Shown here: positions 1-8,894 of the stretch, one piece after another | Numbering within the stretch: the first letter of the stretch is position 1 | Layout: each line of letters opens with the position of its first letter | Assembly: GCA_039026375.1 (NCBI GenBank) | Contig: JBCCML010000002.1 | Span: forward strand, 62,001-126,000 | Direction: 5' to 3' | DNA from: Thermohalobaculum sp039026375 | GTDB taxonomy: Bacteria > Pseudomonadota > Alphaproteobacteria > Rhodobacterales > Rhodobacteraceae | Length of the DNA: 64,000 nucleotides | The notes under the pieces: generated by a model | The model's input: only the letters and a program-made list of their open reading frames with translations | What the model was told of the DNA's origin: nothing | Databases searched by the model: none | Program-made: the position numbers and the translations under genes

Positions 1-934
1 CGCCTTCGCAGATAACGTCAATCTTGTCGCCGACCGCATCACAGATCTCCGCAAGTTGGTCGAATGGACTGCGCGATCCATCCAATTGCCGGCCGCCATG
101 GTTCGACACCATGATCCCAGTGCAGCCTATATCCACTGCGCGCCTGGCGTCTTCGACACTCATGATGCCTTTAAGTGCAAATTGGCCGTCCCATTTTGCG
201 CAAAGCTCTTCCGCATCTTTCCAATTCATCGATTGGTCCAGCATGGATGAGAAGTAGTTCCCGACGGATACGGCAAGGTTTGTGCCAGCGTCGACATGCC
301 CAGACAGGTGCGGCATGTCGAACTTCTCTTTCGTATAGAAGTTCCATGCCCACATCGGATGCGTCGCGAAACTAACAACAGAGCCCAGCGTGAGCTTTGG
401 CGGGGATGTGAAGCCCGTGCGGAGATCTCGTTCCCGATTACCACCGGTGATCGTATCCACAGTCAGCGCCATCACATCGAATTTAGCGGCTTTCGCGCGC
501 TCCAGCAGCGCATCGTTTAGTCCGCGATCCTTGTGGAAATAGAACTGGAACATCTTTGGGGTGTTCGCGATTTGCGCAATTTCTTCGACGGTTACTGTGG
601 CCAGGGAGGACACGCCAAACATCGTCCCGTACTTTGACGCGGCTTTTGCAACAGCGCGCTCACCCTCGTGGTGAAACAGCCGCTGCAAAGCCGTCGGCGC
701 ACAGTAAACTGGCATGTCGAGCTTCTGGCCCATAACCTCGACAGACATGTCCACTTCTTCAACACCGGCCAGAACGTTGGGGACAAGATCGCAGTCCTCG
801 TATGCCTGGGTATTGCGTTGGTACGTGTTCTCGTCGTCAGCAGCCCCGTCAATGTAGTGAAAGATGGGACTGGGCAGACGACGCTTTGCCAGTCGTCGAA
901 AGTCTTGGAAATTATGGCAGGATTTGACACCCAT
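1..934 (-). CDS. FMN-dependent alpha-hydroxy-acid oxidase/dehydrogenase (L-lactate dehydrogenase-like), C-terminus cut by window edge
   Basis: The minus-strand frame reads without interruption from ATG 934 to the window edge, about 311 codons. An in-frame ATG at 946 is possible, but the GGAG just upstream of 934 favours the shorter form. The N-terminus carries RRLPSPIFHYIDGAADDE, typical of the LldD/glycolate oxidase family, where the Tyr lies near the substrate. Further on come SSLATVTVEE, LTVDT and the flavin/active-site signature SNHGGRQLDG, whose His is the catalytic base in this family. Such enzymes oxidise 2-hydroxy acids to 2-oxo acids using FMN. The last ~70 residues expected for the family lie outside the window. 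The exact substrate (lactate, glycolate, mandelate or another) cannot be told. The neighbouring YeiH-type and TcuA-like genes suggest organic-acid use. Confidence 0.88.
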   Translation of the reverse strand, partial: MGVKSCHNFQDFRRLAKRRLPSPIFHYIDGAADDENTYQRNTQAYEDCDLVPNVLAGVEEVDMSVEVMGQKLDMPVYCAPTALQRLFHHEGERAVAKAASKYGTMFGVSSLATVTVEEIAQIANTPKMFQFYFHKDRGLNDALLERAKAAKFDVMALTVDTITGGNRERDLRTGFTSPPKLTLGSVVSFATHPMWAWNFYTKEKFDMPHLSGHVDAGTNLAVSVGNYFSSMLDQSMNWKDAEELCAKWDGQFALKGIMSVEDARRAVDIGCTGIMVSNHGGRQLDGSRSPFDQLAEICDAVGDKIDVICEG

Positions 935-972
935 AACACTCTCCATTGTTCGCTGGAGACGCAAATAGCATA

Positions 973-997
973 AATTGGTAAAATGAAAAGACCAATT
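973..997. promoter_or_regulatory. Inverted repeat, candidate operator upstream of the hydroxy-acid oxidase
   Basis: AATTGGT (973-979) and ACCAATT (991-997) form perfect 7-bp arms around an 11-bp A-rich centre. The site lies about 40 bp upstream of the hydroxy-acid oxidase start. The arms match the half-sites of GntR/FadR-subfamily regulators of pyruvate and lactate genes (PdhR/LldR type, AATTGGT-N3-ACCAATT), but those have a much shorter spacer. The assignment is inference; no GntR gene is present in the window. Confidence 0.35.
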
Positions 998-1019
998 ATG
1001 CGTTTCTTGAAGGTGATGG

Positions 1020-2045
1020 TTAGGCGGATATGCCGGTCCAAACCAGGATCGAGACGACCAGTCCCCCAATGAAAAGCGTTTGGGCGACCAATAGGGCGAT
1101 CGCCGCGCCACCCACATCGACCACGTCCTTGAGTGACGTCTTTATGCCAACCGCAGCGATTGCCGTGAGCAATGCCCAGCTGGAAACACCAGCAGCTGCG
1201 TCTTGAATGCCACTAGGAATGAGCCCGAGCGAGTTGATTCCAACTAAGACGAAGAAGATCGCCACAAAAATTGGAACCAACGGCGGCCTTTCACCAGACG
1301 CATTTTCGTCGACAGGCAGCCGACGAATGACAAGAGCCGCTATGAAGATTATGGGGGCCAGCATGGCGACGCGAAGCAATTTCACGATCGTTGCCACTTC
1401 GCCTGTCTGATCAGAGACCGAAAACCCAGCGCCGACCACTTGAGCGACATCATGGATCGTCGCACCCAGAAAGATCCCTGCCTCGCGGTCCGATAGACGT
1501 AGAACCTCTGCGAAGGCGGGATACAGTATCATCGCTGCGGTGGACAAAACAGTCACGCCAACGACTGTAAAAACCAAGCGTTCTTCGCTTCGGTCGTCCT
1601 TCGGAAGTATTGCAGAGATCGCCATCGCTGCAGAGGCGCCGCAAATGGCCACCGATCCGGCCGACAGAAAGGCAAATCGCGCTCGAAAGCCGAAGAAACG
1701 GGCAAATAGCATCCCAAATGCGATCGTCGCAATCACGCCACTCACAACAAGTAGCAAAACTGGCCAACCAAGCCCCACAGCCATATCGGCGCTAATCCTG
1801 ACCCCCAGGAGAGCGACGCCAACGCGCAGCACAGTCTTCGATGCAAAGCTGATGCCCGCGCCACAGGTTGGGTGCTCGGTCAAGAAATGCAGCGCTATAC
1901 CGAACAACAAGGCCATCAACATCGCCGGCGCGCCATAGTGATCGGAAACAAAACGAGCTGCTAGGGCGACTATTCCTGCCACAAAAAGCCCAGGCAAAAG
2001 GGATCGCGCGTGCGCGGAGTTGATGAACTTGAGCTTATCTGCCAT
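1020..2045 (-). CDS. YeiH/UPF0324-family membrane protein (putative sulfate exporter family)
   Basis: A 341-residue, strongly hydrophobic protein with about ten predicted membrane segments. It has the family pattern FLTEHPTCGAGISFASKTVLRVGVALLG near the N-terminus and CGASAAMAISAI followed by TIHDVAQVVGAG in the middle, all characteristic of the YeiH group. Members are annotated as putative sulfate exporters, but transport has not been shown for most. I chose ATG 2045, preceded by AAGGA, over the GTG at 2084 because the extra residues are polar and family-atypical. It sits 85 bp upstream of the hydroxy-acid oxidase on the same strand. The family call is firm; the substrate is unknown. Confidence 0.85.
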   Translation of the reverse strand: MADKLKFINSAHARSLLPGLFVAGIVALAARFVSDHYGAPAMLMALLFGIALHFLTEHPTCGAGISFASKTVLRVGVALLGVRISADMAVGLGWPVLLLVVSGVIATIAFGMLFARFFGFRARFAFLSAGSVAICGASAAMAISAILPKDDRSEERLVFTVVGVTVLSTAAMILYPAFAEVLRLSDREAGIFLGATIHDVAQVVGAGFSVSDQTGEVATIVKLLRVAMLAPIIFIAALVIRRLPVDENASGERPPLVPIFVAIFFVLVGINSLGLIPSGIQDAAAGVSSWALLTAIAAVGIKTSLKDVVDVGGAAIALLVAQTLFIGGLVVSILVWTGISA

Positions 2046-2373
2046 CCGCTGCCGTCCTTGGGCCATGTTGCTGTTGTGATGCACAAGGCGCGCAATTCGC
2101 CGTTTTGCGCGGTGTGATCAACGTTCTGTGGGGTCAGGGCATTACCACCGACGGTGTCCTCATGCCCTATGCCTAGAGCAAGCGTGCTACAGCGGTTCTC
2201 GATCTAGCGTCAATGGTCCGTCGATCGATCGCATCTTAAGGTGATGCGACGCCTGCACACTTGACGGCACCACGATTATGCAACATTCCAATTGTACACA
2301 ATTGCACGCCGAAATTTATGCCAGGTAACTCGGGGCTGAAACGCGGCGTTGATCGGTAAGCGAGGACGAAATC
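2046..2373. other. Intergenic region between divergent yeiH-like and tcuA-like genes
   Basis: About 330 bp without a credible gene. It must hold the promoters of both divergent genes. The only clear structure is the perfect palindrome at 2289-2304. A GAGGA ribosome-binding site precedes the ATG at 2374. Confidence 0.6.
2289..2304. promoter_or_regulatory. 16-bp perfect palindrome, candidate GntR-family operator
   Basis: CAATTGTACACAATTG is a perfect inverted repeat (7-bp arms, 2-bp centre) about 70 bp upstream of the tcuA-like start codon. Its core TTGTACACAA fits the general GntR-family operator pattern TnGTnnACnA. The position suits repression or activation of the tcuA-like gene; the binding protein is unknown. 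Confidence 0.4.
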
Positions 2374-3888
2374 ATGACGGTTTGGGACACGATTGTTGTT
2401 GGCGCAGGGAACGCGGCATTCTGCGCTGCTCACGCTGCTCGCGAGCATGGCGCCAATGTGCTGGTGCTGGAGTGTGCACCGGAAGCCGAAAGTGGCGGTA
2501 ACTCGCGCTTCACGGCTGGCGCAATCCGTTTCGCGTACGATGGCGTCGAGGACATCCGCGCGTTCTGCCCCGACTTGCCGGAAGACCAGATCGCGATCAC
2601 AGACTTTGGTACTTACACCACAGACCAGTTTTTCGACGACATGTTCCGTGTCACCCGTTTCCGGACAGACCCTGCGTTATGCGAGCGATTGGTCACCACA
2701 TCGCGCGAAACCATGCATTGGATGCGAGACAAAGGTGTTCGCTTCATGCCGATCTACGGTCGCCAAGCGTTTAACGTTGGCGGCCGCTTCAAGTTTTGGG
2801 GTGGTTTGACCCTGGAGTCGTGGGGCGGTGGCCCTGGCCTCGTCGATGCGCATATGGAAATCGCGAAAGCGACGGGAATTGAAGTTCGCTACGAGACCCG
2901 CGCCTTGTCACTTCTGACCGATGGGCATGCCGTCACCGGTGTTCGTGTGCGCCACAAAGGCGAGATGTTCGATCTTTCCGCACGCACCGTGGTTCTAGCT
3001 TCAGGTGGCTTCCAAGCGAACACTGAAATGCGGACGCGCTACCTGGGTCCGGGCTGGGAAATGGCGCGTGTGCGGGGAACGCGTTTCAATACCGGGGACG
3101 GTATTCGAATGGCAACCGACATAGGCGCATCGACACAAGGCAATTGGTCTGGCTGTCATGCCGTAGGTTGGGATTACAACGCTCCAGAGTTCGGTGATCT
3201 TGATGTCGGCGACGGCTTTCAAAAGCACTCCTACCCGTGGGGTATAATGGTCAATGCTACCGGAAAACGCTTTGTCGACGAGGGGGCGGACTTTCGGAAT
3301 TACACTTATGCGAAGTACGGGCGCGTTATCCTAGAACAACCCGACCAGTTTGCTTGGCAGATTTTCGATGCAAAGGTCTCACATCTTCTTAGGGACGAAT
3401 ATCGAATCAAACGGGTGACCAAGGTCACAGCGAATTCCTTAAAGGAGCTGGCGCCAAAGTTGGAAGGCGTTGACCCCGTTGCATTCCTAGATGAAATGCG
3501 TCGTTACAATGCCGCGGTCGATACAGACACCCCCTTTGATCCGAATGTGAAAGACGGGCGTGGAACAAACGGGCTGACGGTCCCAAAAACGAACTGGGCA
3601 AACACGCTCGACGAGGGTCCCTATGAGGCCTACCAAGTCGGTTGTGGCATCACGTTCACCTTTGGGGGCCTGCGTATTGACCCAGAGACGGGTCAGGTGC
3701 TCGATAATGACCACCTTGCAATCCCCGGCTTGTTCGCAGCAGGAGAGCTTGTCGGAGGTGTTTTCTACTTCAACTACCCAGGTGGCACAGGTCTCATCAA
3801 CGGCTCGGTCTTTGGACGCCTTGCGGGTGACAACGCAGGAAAAGCAAGCGTTGAAAGCGGAAGGCTGTTTACAGCTGCCACTGGCTGA
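2374..3888 (+). CDS. tcuA: FAD-dependent tricarballylate dehydrogenase-like flavoprotein (TcuA family)
   Basis: A 504-residue member of the fumarate reductase/succinate dehydrogenase flavoprotein family. The N-terminal dinucleotide-binding motif reads VVGAGNAAFCAAHAAREHG and ends in the acidic VLVLE. GGNSRFTAGAIRFA follows, where TcuA homologues bind FAD. The C-terminal FAD/substrate region reads FAAGELVGGVFYFNYPGGTG, with the GSVFGR cap. TcuA oxidises tricarballylate to cis-aconitate in Salmonella. The full operon partners TcuB and TcuC are absent, so a related substrate is possible. The start is supported by GAGGA upstream. It is convergent with the regulator at 4025-5584. Confidence 0.8.
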   Translation: MTVWDTIVVGAGNAAFCAAHAAREHGANVLVLECAPEAESGGNSRFTAGAIRFAYDGVEDIRAFCPDLPEDQIAITDFGTYTTDQFFDDMFRVTRFRTDPALCERLVTTSRETMHWMRDKGVRFMPIYGRQAFNVGGRFKFWGGLTLESWGGGPGLVDAHMEIAKATGIEVRYETRALSLLTDGHAVTGVRVRHKGEMFDLSARTVVLASGGFQANTEMRTRYLGPGWEMARVRGTRFNTGDGIRMATDIGASTQGNWSGCHAVGWDYNAPEFGDLDVGDGFQKHSYPWGIMVNATGKRFVDEGADFRNYTYAKYGRVILEQPDQFAWQIFDAKVSHLLRDEYRIKRVTKVTANSLKELAPKLEGVDPVAFLDEMRRYNAAVDTDTPFDPNVKDGRGTNGLTVPKTNWANTLDEGPYEAYQVGCGITFTFGGLRIDPETGQVLDNDHLAIPGLFAAGELVGGVFYFNYPGGTGLINGSVFGRLAGDNAGKASVESGRLFTAATG

Positions 3889-4011
3889 TGAGGCCAAATC
3901 TATGATGGCTTATGCGCCAAATTGGAAGCAGTTGTATCCGCGTTGCGGGACCGCGGCCAACCGACCTAGGCGCCATTGCAAGCCAATTCACCTAAGCATC
4001 TAACGACGCGG

Positions 4012-4028
4012 TTAAGTTAAGAACTTAA
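4012..4028. repeat. AT-rich 17-bp inverted repeat in a convergent gap
   Basis: TTAAGTT-AAG-AACTTAA overlaps the stop codon of the regulator gene and lies about 120 bp past the tcuA-like stop. It could act as a weak bidirectional hairpin, but the stem is mostly A-T and no clear T-tract follows. Confidence 0.25.
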
Positions 4029-5584
4029 GCACCAGCCGCTTGCAACCCGCCAAAAATTACCCGGCGAGCGTCTGGATCGGGCATCGGGAAGTCATTCTCG
4101 TAGAGCAGAATGCTTGCGTCGGGCTCCGCCACTTTTAGTCTTTTCAGGGCGTCTGCCGCTTCGTCGAGCCGGCCAAGGTGCCCCAAACAGGCTATCTCCC
4201 CCATGAAAGCTAGCAAACCAGCATTTGGTAGCATCTGCGCCATTCGCGACAATTCAATTGCCTCTTCGAAACGGTTCAACAAAAGCAATGCACACGACTT
4301 CCCCCCAGTAATGGTCAGACGAAGTGAATCCTGAGGACTTGTGTCAAGAGCGCAATCAAAAGCTGATAGTGCCTCTACAGCGCGGTTAAGTTGGAATAGG
4401 ATCATCCCTTTCAGCGCGTGCGTCCATCCCAACAATGGATTTAAGTCTAGACTTTTCTCGCAAGCAGTGAGTGCGAAGTTCATTTCGCCCATTCCCGCGT
4501 GACACCTGGCCAGCGCCGTCCATGCGAACGGAAGTCTAGGCTCAATCGAGATGGCTTCTTGGGCCAACTCTCGCGCTCGCTGTCTGCTTTGCGTCATTCG
4601 GCCATTGACCGGAGGCCCTGCATTATGATGTTCATGCTGTCGGCTCATGCAAAGCACATAGGCTAGCGTAGCGTGTGCTGCCGCGAACTTTGGTTCCATC
4701 TCCAAAGCACGTGTCAACATCGTGACGGCGTCCGAATGCAGCCGGGAGTTCATCGTACAAAGGCTTTCGTACGCACAGCAGTAGCATTCCCACGGTGATA
4801 GGTCCCCGAACTCTTTCAAGCGCGCGTGCTTCGCTTCGGTCTCATAGATCATCGTGATAGCGGATGTGGCAACGCTGGTCGTGGTGCGGTCTTGACTGTC
4901 GTTCAGCTCGTACGGCGCGATGTCGTAGCTGCTGGCCCATACATGCATTTCATCTCTAGCGTCGACTAATTGGACGCTGAGCCTTATCTTTGCGCCAGAC
5001 TGCCGAACATTCCCTTCCAAAATGTAGCCTGCGCCAAGTTGCTTGCTCAACTCGCTAAACGAGAGGCGAGCATCTGCGAGCAAGAATGAAGCATTACGCG
5101 ACAGCATCCGGATCAGTCCAAATTTTGAGACTTTTGAAATGACGTCATCTGCAAAACCGTTCGCCAAATGTTCTATTTGGGGATCGCTCGAATGCACCTG
5201 GAACGGCAAAACCGCGACGGTGCTCGGTTGTGCTGCATCTAGTGGCTGCGCATTTCCTCCGCTTGTCGCAAGTGCCTCGCGCAAATCCGGCACAACGAAC
5301 CTAAATCCGCGGCCGTAAACAGTGCGGATAAGCCCCGACTTTGCTGAGCTCTCGCCCATCGCCTTGCGAATATCACGCACAGCTGTCGAAATCGCTGCAT
5401 CGGTTACAACTCGACCATCCCAAACAGCGTCAAAAATCTCTTCCTTGGTTACAATGCGTTCTCGATTGGCGATCAGATATTCAAGAAGAGCATATGGGCG
5501 CGCCGTCAGACGAATTGGTACGCCAGATTTGCGCACTGCCATCTTGTGCGTGTCGATCTCTATGTCACCAATCCGATGTATCAT
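4025..5584 (-). CDS. Winged-helix (OmpR/CadC-type) regulator with TolB-like and TPR regions
   Basis: About 519 residues from ATG 5584, preceded by GGGGTGAA; a GTG at 5614 would add ten residues. The first ~105 residues form an OmpR/CadC-type DNA-binding domain, from IGDIEIDTHKMAVRKSG through LLEYLIANRERIVTKEEIFDAVW to RTVYGRGFRFV. A TolB N-terminal-like region follows, with STVAVLPFQ and GYILEGNVRQSGAKIRLSVQLVDA. The C-terminal half holds tetratricopeptide-like repeats (for example AISIEPRLPFAWTALARCHAGMGE). No membrane segment is seen, unlike CadC, so it is probably cytoplasmic and senses a ligand or protein through the TPR part. Proteins of this layout are common in alphaproteobacteria, often beside metabolic genes. 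The target is unknown; the convergent tcuA-like gene is a candidate. Confidence 0.82.
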   Translation of the reverse strand: MIHRIGDIEIDTHKMAVRKSGVPIRLTARPYALLEYLIANRERIVTKEEIFDAVWDGRVVTDAAISTAVRDIRKAMGESSAKSGLIRTVYGRGFRFVVPDLREALATSGGNAQPLDAAQPSTVAVLPFQVHSSDPQIEHLANGFADDVISKVSKFGLIRMLSRNASFLLADARLSFSELSKQLGAGYILEGNVRQSGAKIRLSVQLVDARDEMHVWASSYDIAPYELNDSQDRTTTSVATSAITMIYETEAKHARLKEFGDLSPWECYCCAYESLCTMNSRLHSDAVTMLTRALEMEPKFAAAHATLAYVLCMSRQHEHHNAGPPVNGRMTQSRQRARELAQEAISIEPRLPFAWTALARCHAGMGEMNFALTACEKSLDLNPLLGWTHALKGMILFQLNRAVEALSAFDCALDTSPQDSLRLTITGGKSCALLLLNRFEEAIELSRMAQMLPNAGLLAFMGEIACLGHLGRLDEAADALKRLKVAEPDASILLYENDFPMPDPDARRVIFGGLQAAGA

Positions 5585-5775
5585 TTCACCCCACCGACTC
5601 AGCAGGTCAGCCACGCACCACAGAAAATAACTTAGTTTTCCCTAGAATCCCCAGCTTTGATTTCAAGGATATAGCCGAGACGAAATCCCGCAGTGTTGGT
5701 CTAGAGGAGATGCCTGGGAGGACTCTGACTGCTTGTGTCAATGGCCCGCAGTCAGCCGAGCTTCGATGCTTTTGG

Positions 5776-5800
5776 TGGAGTTCCCCCGGGTTCGTGGACA
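5776..5800 (+). repeat. Left terminal inverted repeat of the IS3-family element
   Basis: Begins TGGAGTTCCCCCGGG and continues to 5800. It pairs with 7000-7024 at 24 of 25 positions. Confidence 0.92.
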
Positions 5801-5828
5801 CCCTTTGACTGAAGAGAAAAGGTGTTAG

Positions 5829-6139
5829 ATGCCACGAACAAGGAACCCCTACCCGGCGTCTTTCCGGGAACAGAGCGTCGAGTTGCATAGAGCTGGGCGG
5901 AGCGCCGAGGATCTCGCGTGGGAGTTCGATCCCTGCGTCGCGACGATCCATACCTGGATCAGTCAGCTGAGCGGGACGACGGCAATCGAGCCGACATCCT
6001 GAGCAGCGAAGAACGGGACGAACTGCGTCGTCTTCGCCGTGAGAACAAGCAATTGCGTCAGGAGCGCGACATCCTTTCAAAGGCGGCGGCCTGGTTCGCG
6101 CAGAACGACACGACCGGCCCGCCATCTTCGAGTTCATGA
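5829..6139 (+). pseudogene. IS3-family transposase orfA, frameshifted
   Basis: ATG 5829 opens a frame reading MPRTRNPYPASFREQSVELH and continuing through the helix-turn-helix, then hits TGA at 6000-6002. The rest of OrfA, including SSEERDELRRLRRENKQLRQ and ending near 6139, lies one frame away. The break maps to about 5970, where one base appears to be missing relative to the expected CAG-GCT. The N-terminal part is the DNA-binding region; the C-terminal part is the coiled coil used for multimerisation. Confidence 0.85.
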
Positions 6140-6998
6140 TGTCGAACCAGGCCAAGTTCCCGATCGAGACCATGGCGCGGAGCATGTGGGTGTCGCGCAG
6201 CGGCTTCTATGCCTGGCAGTCTCGAGAGCCATCGGCACGCGATGTCGCCGACCGCGAACTGACGGAACTGATCCGCCAGATCCATGCGGCCTCCAGGGAT
6301 AGCTACGGTGCCCCACGCGTCCACGCTGAACTGGCCGATAGCGGTGTGCATGTCGGTCGTAAGCGCGTGGAACGATTGATGAAAGCGGCTGGCCTGACTG
6401 GCGTCAGCCGTCGCCGGGGCACTCGGACAACGATCTGCGATGATCGTGTGCGCCCCTCTGCCGATCTGGTCGATCGCAACTTCTACGCGGACAGGCCGAA
6501 CACGCTCTGGGTGGCGAACATCACCTATGTTCCGACCTAGGCGGGCTTCCTCTATCTGGCGGTCGTGCTTGATGCGTTCTCGCGACGGATCGTCGGATGG
6601 GCGATGGGGACCAACCTGAAGACCCAGCTCGTGCTTGATACGATGAACATGGCGATCGGTCAGCGCAAGCCTTCGGATGTAATCACCATAGCGACCAGTG
6701 GTCCCAATACACGTCTGTTGCCTTCGGCATCAGGTGCAAGGACGCGGGTGTCAGACCGTCCATGGGATCGGTCGGGGACGCCTACGACAACGCCATGTGC
6801 GAGAGCTTCTTCGCCACGCTCGAACGCGCACTGCTCGACAGACGCAAGTTTCAGACAAAGGCGGAGGCCCGCACGGCGATCTTCGAGTTCATCGAGAGCT
6901 GGTACAATCCTGGCCGCCGACACTCGGCTTTGGGGTATCTTTCGCCCGCCGACTACGAAAGAAGCGCCCTCGAGACGCTAGAGCTCTATAGCCCGTAA
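6136..6998 (+). pseudogene. IS3-family transposase orfB (DDE integrase), multiply inactivated
   Basis: The frame starts at ATG 6136, overlapping the end of orfA. It reads through the HTH_21 region (SRDSYGAPRVHAELADSG) to NTLWVANITYVPT, where TAG at 6538-6540 replaces the expected Trp. The family has ADITY here, so the first catalytic Asp is now Asn. After the stop the same frame continues (AGFLYLAVVLDAFSRRIVGWAM) until about 6687, where a missing base shifts the frame. The second Asp and Glu region (GSVGDAYDNAMCESFF) then appears in another frame up to the stop at 6998. Three independent lesions mean no active transposase. Confidence 0.9.
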
Positions 6999-6999
6999 C

Positions 7000-7024
7000 T
7001 GTCCACGAAACCGGGGGAACTCCA
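7000..7024 (-). repeat. Right terminal inverted repeat of the IS3-family element
   Basis: Reads TGTCCACGAAACCGG on the plus strand and ends in CTCCA at 7024. It is the reverse complement of the left end with one mismatch. TGG follows directly as the target duplication. Confidence 0.92.
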
Positions 7025-7115
7025 TGGTTCTTGCCTGGCTTTACGCCCGCAATGCATTTTACCGGCGACCACGAGCACCTCTCAGGATGTGCCGCCAGCC
7101 TTTGCTGACTTGCGT

Positions 7116-8870
7116 TCAGTAAACATCCCGCTGGTAGCGATGCGCAGCTCGAAGATTCTCAAGGTGTTTTGCTGCGGCCTCTTCATCCAAATGCTTGTGC
7201 ACACGGAACAAATCGAGGATTGAGTGCTCGACGTTGACAGCCATGCGAGAGGCGTCCCCGCACACGTAGATCACCGCACCATCATCCAGCCATTGTATAA
7301 ACTCAGCACCCTGGCGCTGGATTAGATGTTGAACATAAACCTTCTCAGCGGCGTCTCGTGACCAGGCCAAACTTGCCCTATCCAACAAGCCATTCTGCAA
7401 CCATGCTTCAATTTCGTTTTCATATAGGTAGTCGGTTGCCGCATGCTGATCGCCGAAGAACAACCAATTGCGACCGGATGCACCTCTAGCTTGCCGCTCC
7501 TCCAGGAATCCTCGAAACGGCGCGATTCCAGTGCCAGGGCCGATCATGATGACAGGCGCCGCATCGTCCGAGGTAAGGTGGAAGTGCGCAGATCTCTGCA
7601 CATAAACGCCCACTGTGCCACCAGGACCCGATCTAGCGCCAAGAAAGTTAGACGCGACACCTTTGCGCGCTGATCCATGCAGTTCGTAGTGCACCTCTCC
7701 GACGGTCAGATGCACTTCGCCAGGATGCTCCTTTGGACTTGAGGAAATGGAGTATAGGCGCGGTTGAAGGGGACGCATGCCATCTACAAGGCCCTGGGGT
7801 GTGAGATCTTCAATCCCAGAGCGCAAGAGGTCGATGAGTTGCCAATCATCTTGACTCTCACACTGCCAAACCTCGGTTGTCTTCGGTGAAACAGTGGCCA
7901 AGTCTAGCGACTGTAGTAATGCAGCGCGCAGTGTTGTTGGCCCCGATTTCAACACAACATGTTCGCTGCCTTGGAACCCAGCTACCGACAATACAGCTGC
8001 AACCTCGCTTTGATCGTTGGTTGGCCAAACGCCTAAAGCGTCACCTACCTGATAGTCGAGATCGTCTCCACCACCGCTCAGCGAAATCTCAATGTGGTTT
8101 ACGCACTTCGCCGAACCTACGCCAGAAAGGCGGCGGACATCTAAGACCGTCCCCATGAACGGTGTGTTTTTGTCAAACTGTGCGGTCTGCTCGTCGGTGA
8201 CGGGTGCTTGTGCTTCTCCAGCAGCTGCTTGGAACGTCTCTGTAGCGAAAACTGCCTTCCGCCAGGCTGCGTAGTCATCGTCGTAGGCGACATCGCAAAT
8301 GGCCATTGGCGTAGCGCGCGTGGCCCCTAATTCAGCCAGGCGCCGATCAAGATCGCGACCGATCTTGTTGAAGTGCGGGTAGCTAGAATCTCCCATGCCA
8401 CAAACACTGAAATTCAAGGTCGCCGGCAGCTTCGACGCGTCTTTTGCCATTAGGGCGTCATAGAAACTTCTCGCGTTATCTGTTGGCTCACCTTCTCCAA
8501 ACGTCGCTGCGATGACTAAAAGGTGTTGAACAGATCCAAGATCATTAGCGACCTGGGTGTTCAACTCAGCAATCGTCGCATCGAAACCCTGACTTGCAGC
8601 GTACTTTTTGAGATCTTTGGAAAGCGCTTCGCAGGTTCCGGATTGAGACCCGTAAAGAATAGTCAGCGCGGCACCAGCCGCAGGGGAAGCCGAGCCCGCC
8701 TTGGCCGCTGCGGACAATGCGTAAAGACCCGCAAACAGTCCACTAAGCCAGGTGCGCTGTTCCTCGTCGAATGGCGCGTCGGGCGGAATAAAATCTGGAA
8801 TCTTAGATTGCGGCGGGTTGGCGAGCGTATCCGCCACACGCTGCATGAGCGTTGTATCATGCTCTGTCAT
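7116..8870 (-). CDS. cysJ: CysJ-type NADPH diflavin reductase (sulfite reductase flavoprotein alpha-like)
   Basis: 584 residues with the full CysJ layout. The N-terminus is a flavodoxin-like FMN domain with YGSQSGTCEALS and GEGEPTDNA. An FAD domain follows with RPRLYSISSSPKEHPG. The NADPH-binding domain has GPGTGIAPFRGFLEERQARG and the terminal RYQRDVY typical of the family. It would pass electrons from NADPH through FAD and FMN to a sirohaem reductase. It lies 24 bp after the sirohaem reductase gene at the end of the nitrate cluster, so its partner is probably that NirA-type protein, giving an NADPH-driven nitrite (or sulfite) reductase. Assignment to assimilatory sulfite reduction cannot be excluded. 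Confidence 0.9.
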   Translation of the reverse strand: MTEHDTTLMQRVADTLANPPQSKIPDFIPPDAPFDEEQRTWLSGLFAGLYALSAAAKAGSASPAAGAALTILYGSQSGTCEALSKDLKKYAASQGFDATIAELNTQVANDLGSVQHLLVIAATFGEGEPTDNARSFYDALMAKDASKLPATLNFSVCGMGDSSYPHFNKIGRDLDRRLAELGATRATPMAICDVAYDDDYAAWRKAVFATETFQAAAGEAQAPVTDEQTAQFDKNTPFMGTVLDVRRLSGVGSAKCVNHIEISLSGGGDDLDYQVGDALGVWPTNDQSEVAAVLSVAGFQGSEHVVLKSGPTTLRAALLQSLDLATVSPKTTEVWQCESQDDWQLIDLLRSGIEDLTPQGLVDGMRPLQPRLYSISSSPKEHPGEVHLTVGEVHYELHGSARKGVASNFLGARSGPGGTVGVYVQRSAHFHLTSDDAAPVIMIGPGTGIAPFRGFLEERQARGASGRNWLFFGDQHAATDYLYENEIEAWLQNGLLDRASLAWSRDAAEKVYVQHLIQRQGAEFIQWLDDGAVIYVCGDASRMAVNVEHSILDLFRVHKHLDEEAAAKHLENLRAAHRYQRDVY

Positions 8871-8894
8871 AGAATGACCTGTTTCGGAGTTTGA

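Larger units (their letters stand above)
5776..7024 (+). mobile_element. Degenerate IS3-family insertion sequence
   Basis: The element is 1249 bp, bounded by 25-bp inverted repeats with a single mismatch and flanked by a 3-bp direct repeat TGG (5773-5775 and 7025-7027). It contains the usual two overlapping frames, orfA (helix-turn-helix plus leucine-rich coiled coil) and orfB (DDE integrase). Both are broken by frameshifts, and orfB also by a stop codon and a catalytic substitution. It separates the winged-helix regulator from the 3' end of the nitrate cluster. The intact ends mean a related transposase supplied in trans could still mobilise it. Confidence 0.92.

Noticed and set aside
592..1041. 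149-codon minus-strand frame over the N-terminus of the hydroxy-acid oxidase
   Set aside because: It is an out-of-frame reading. The correct frame encodes the conserved oxidase sequence from 934.
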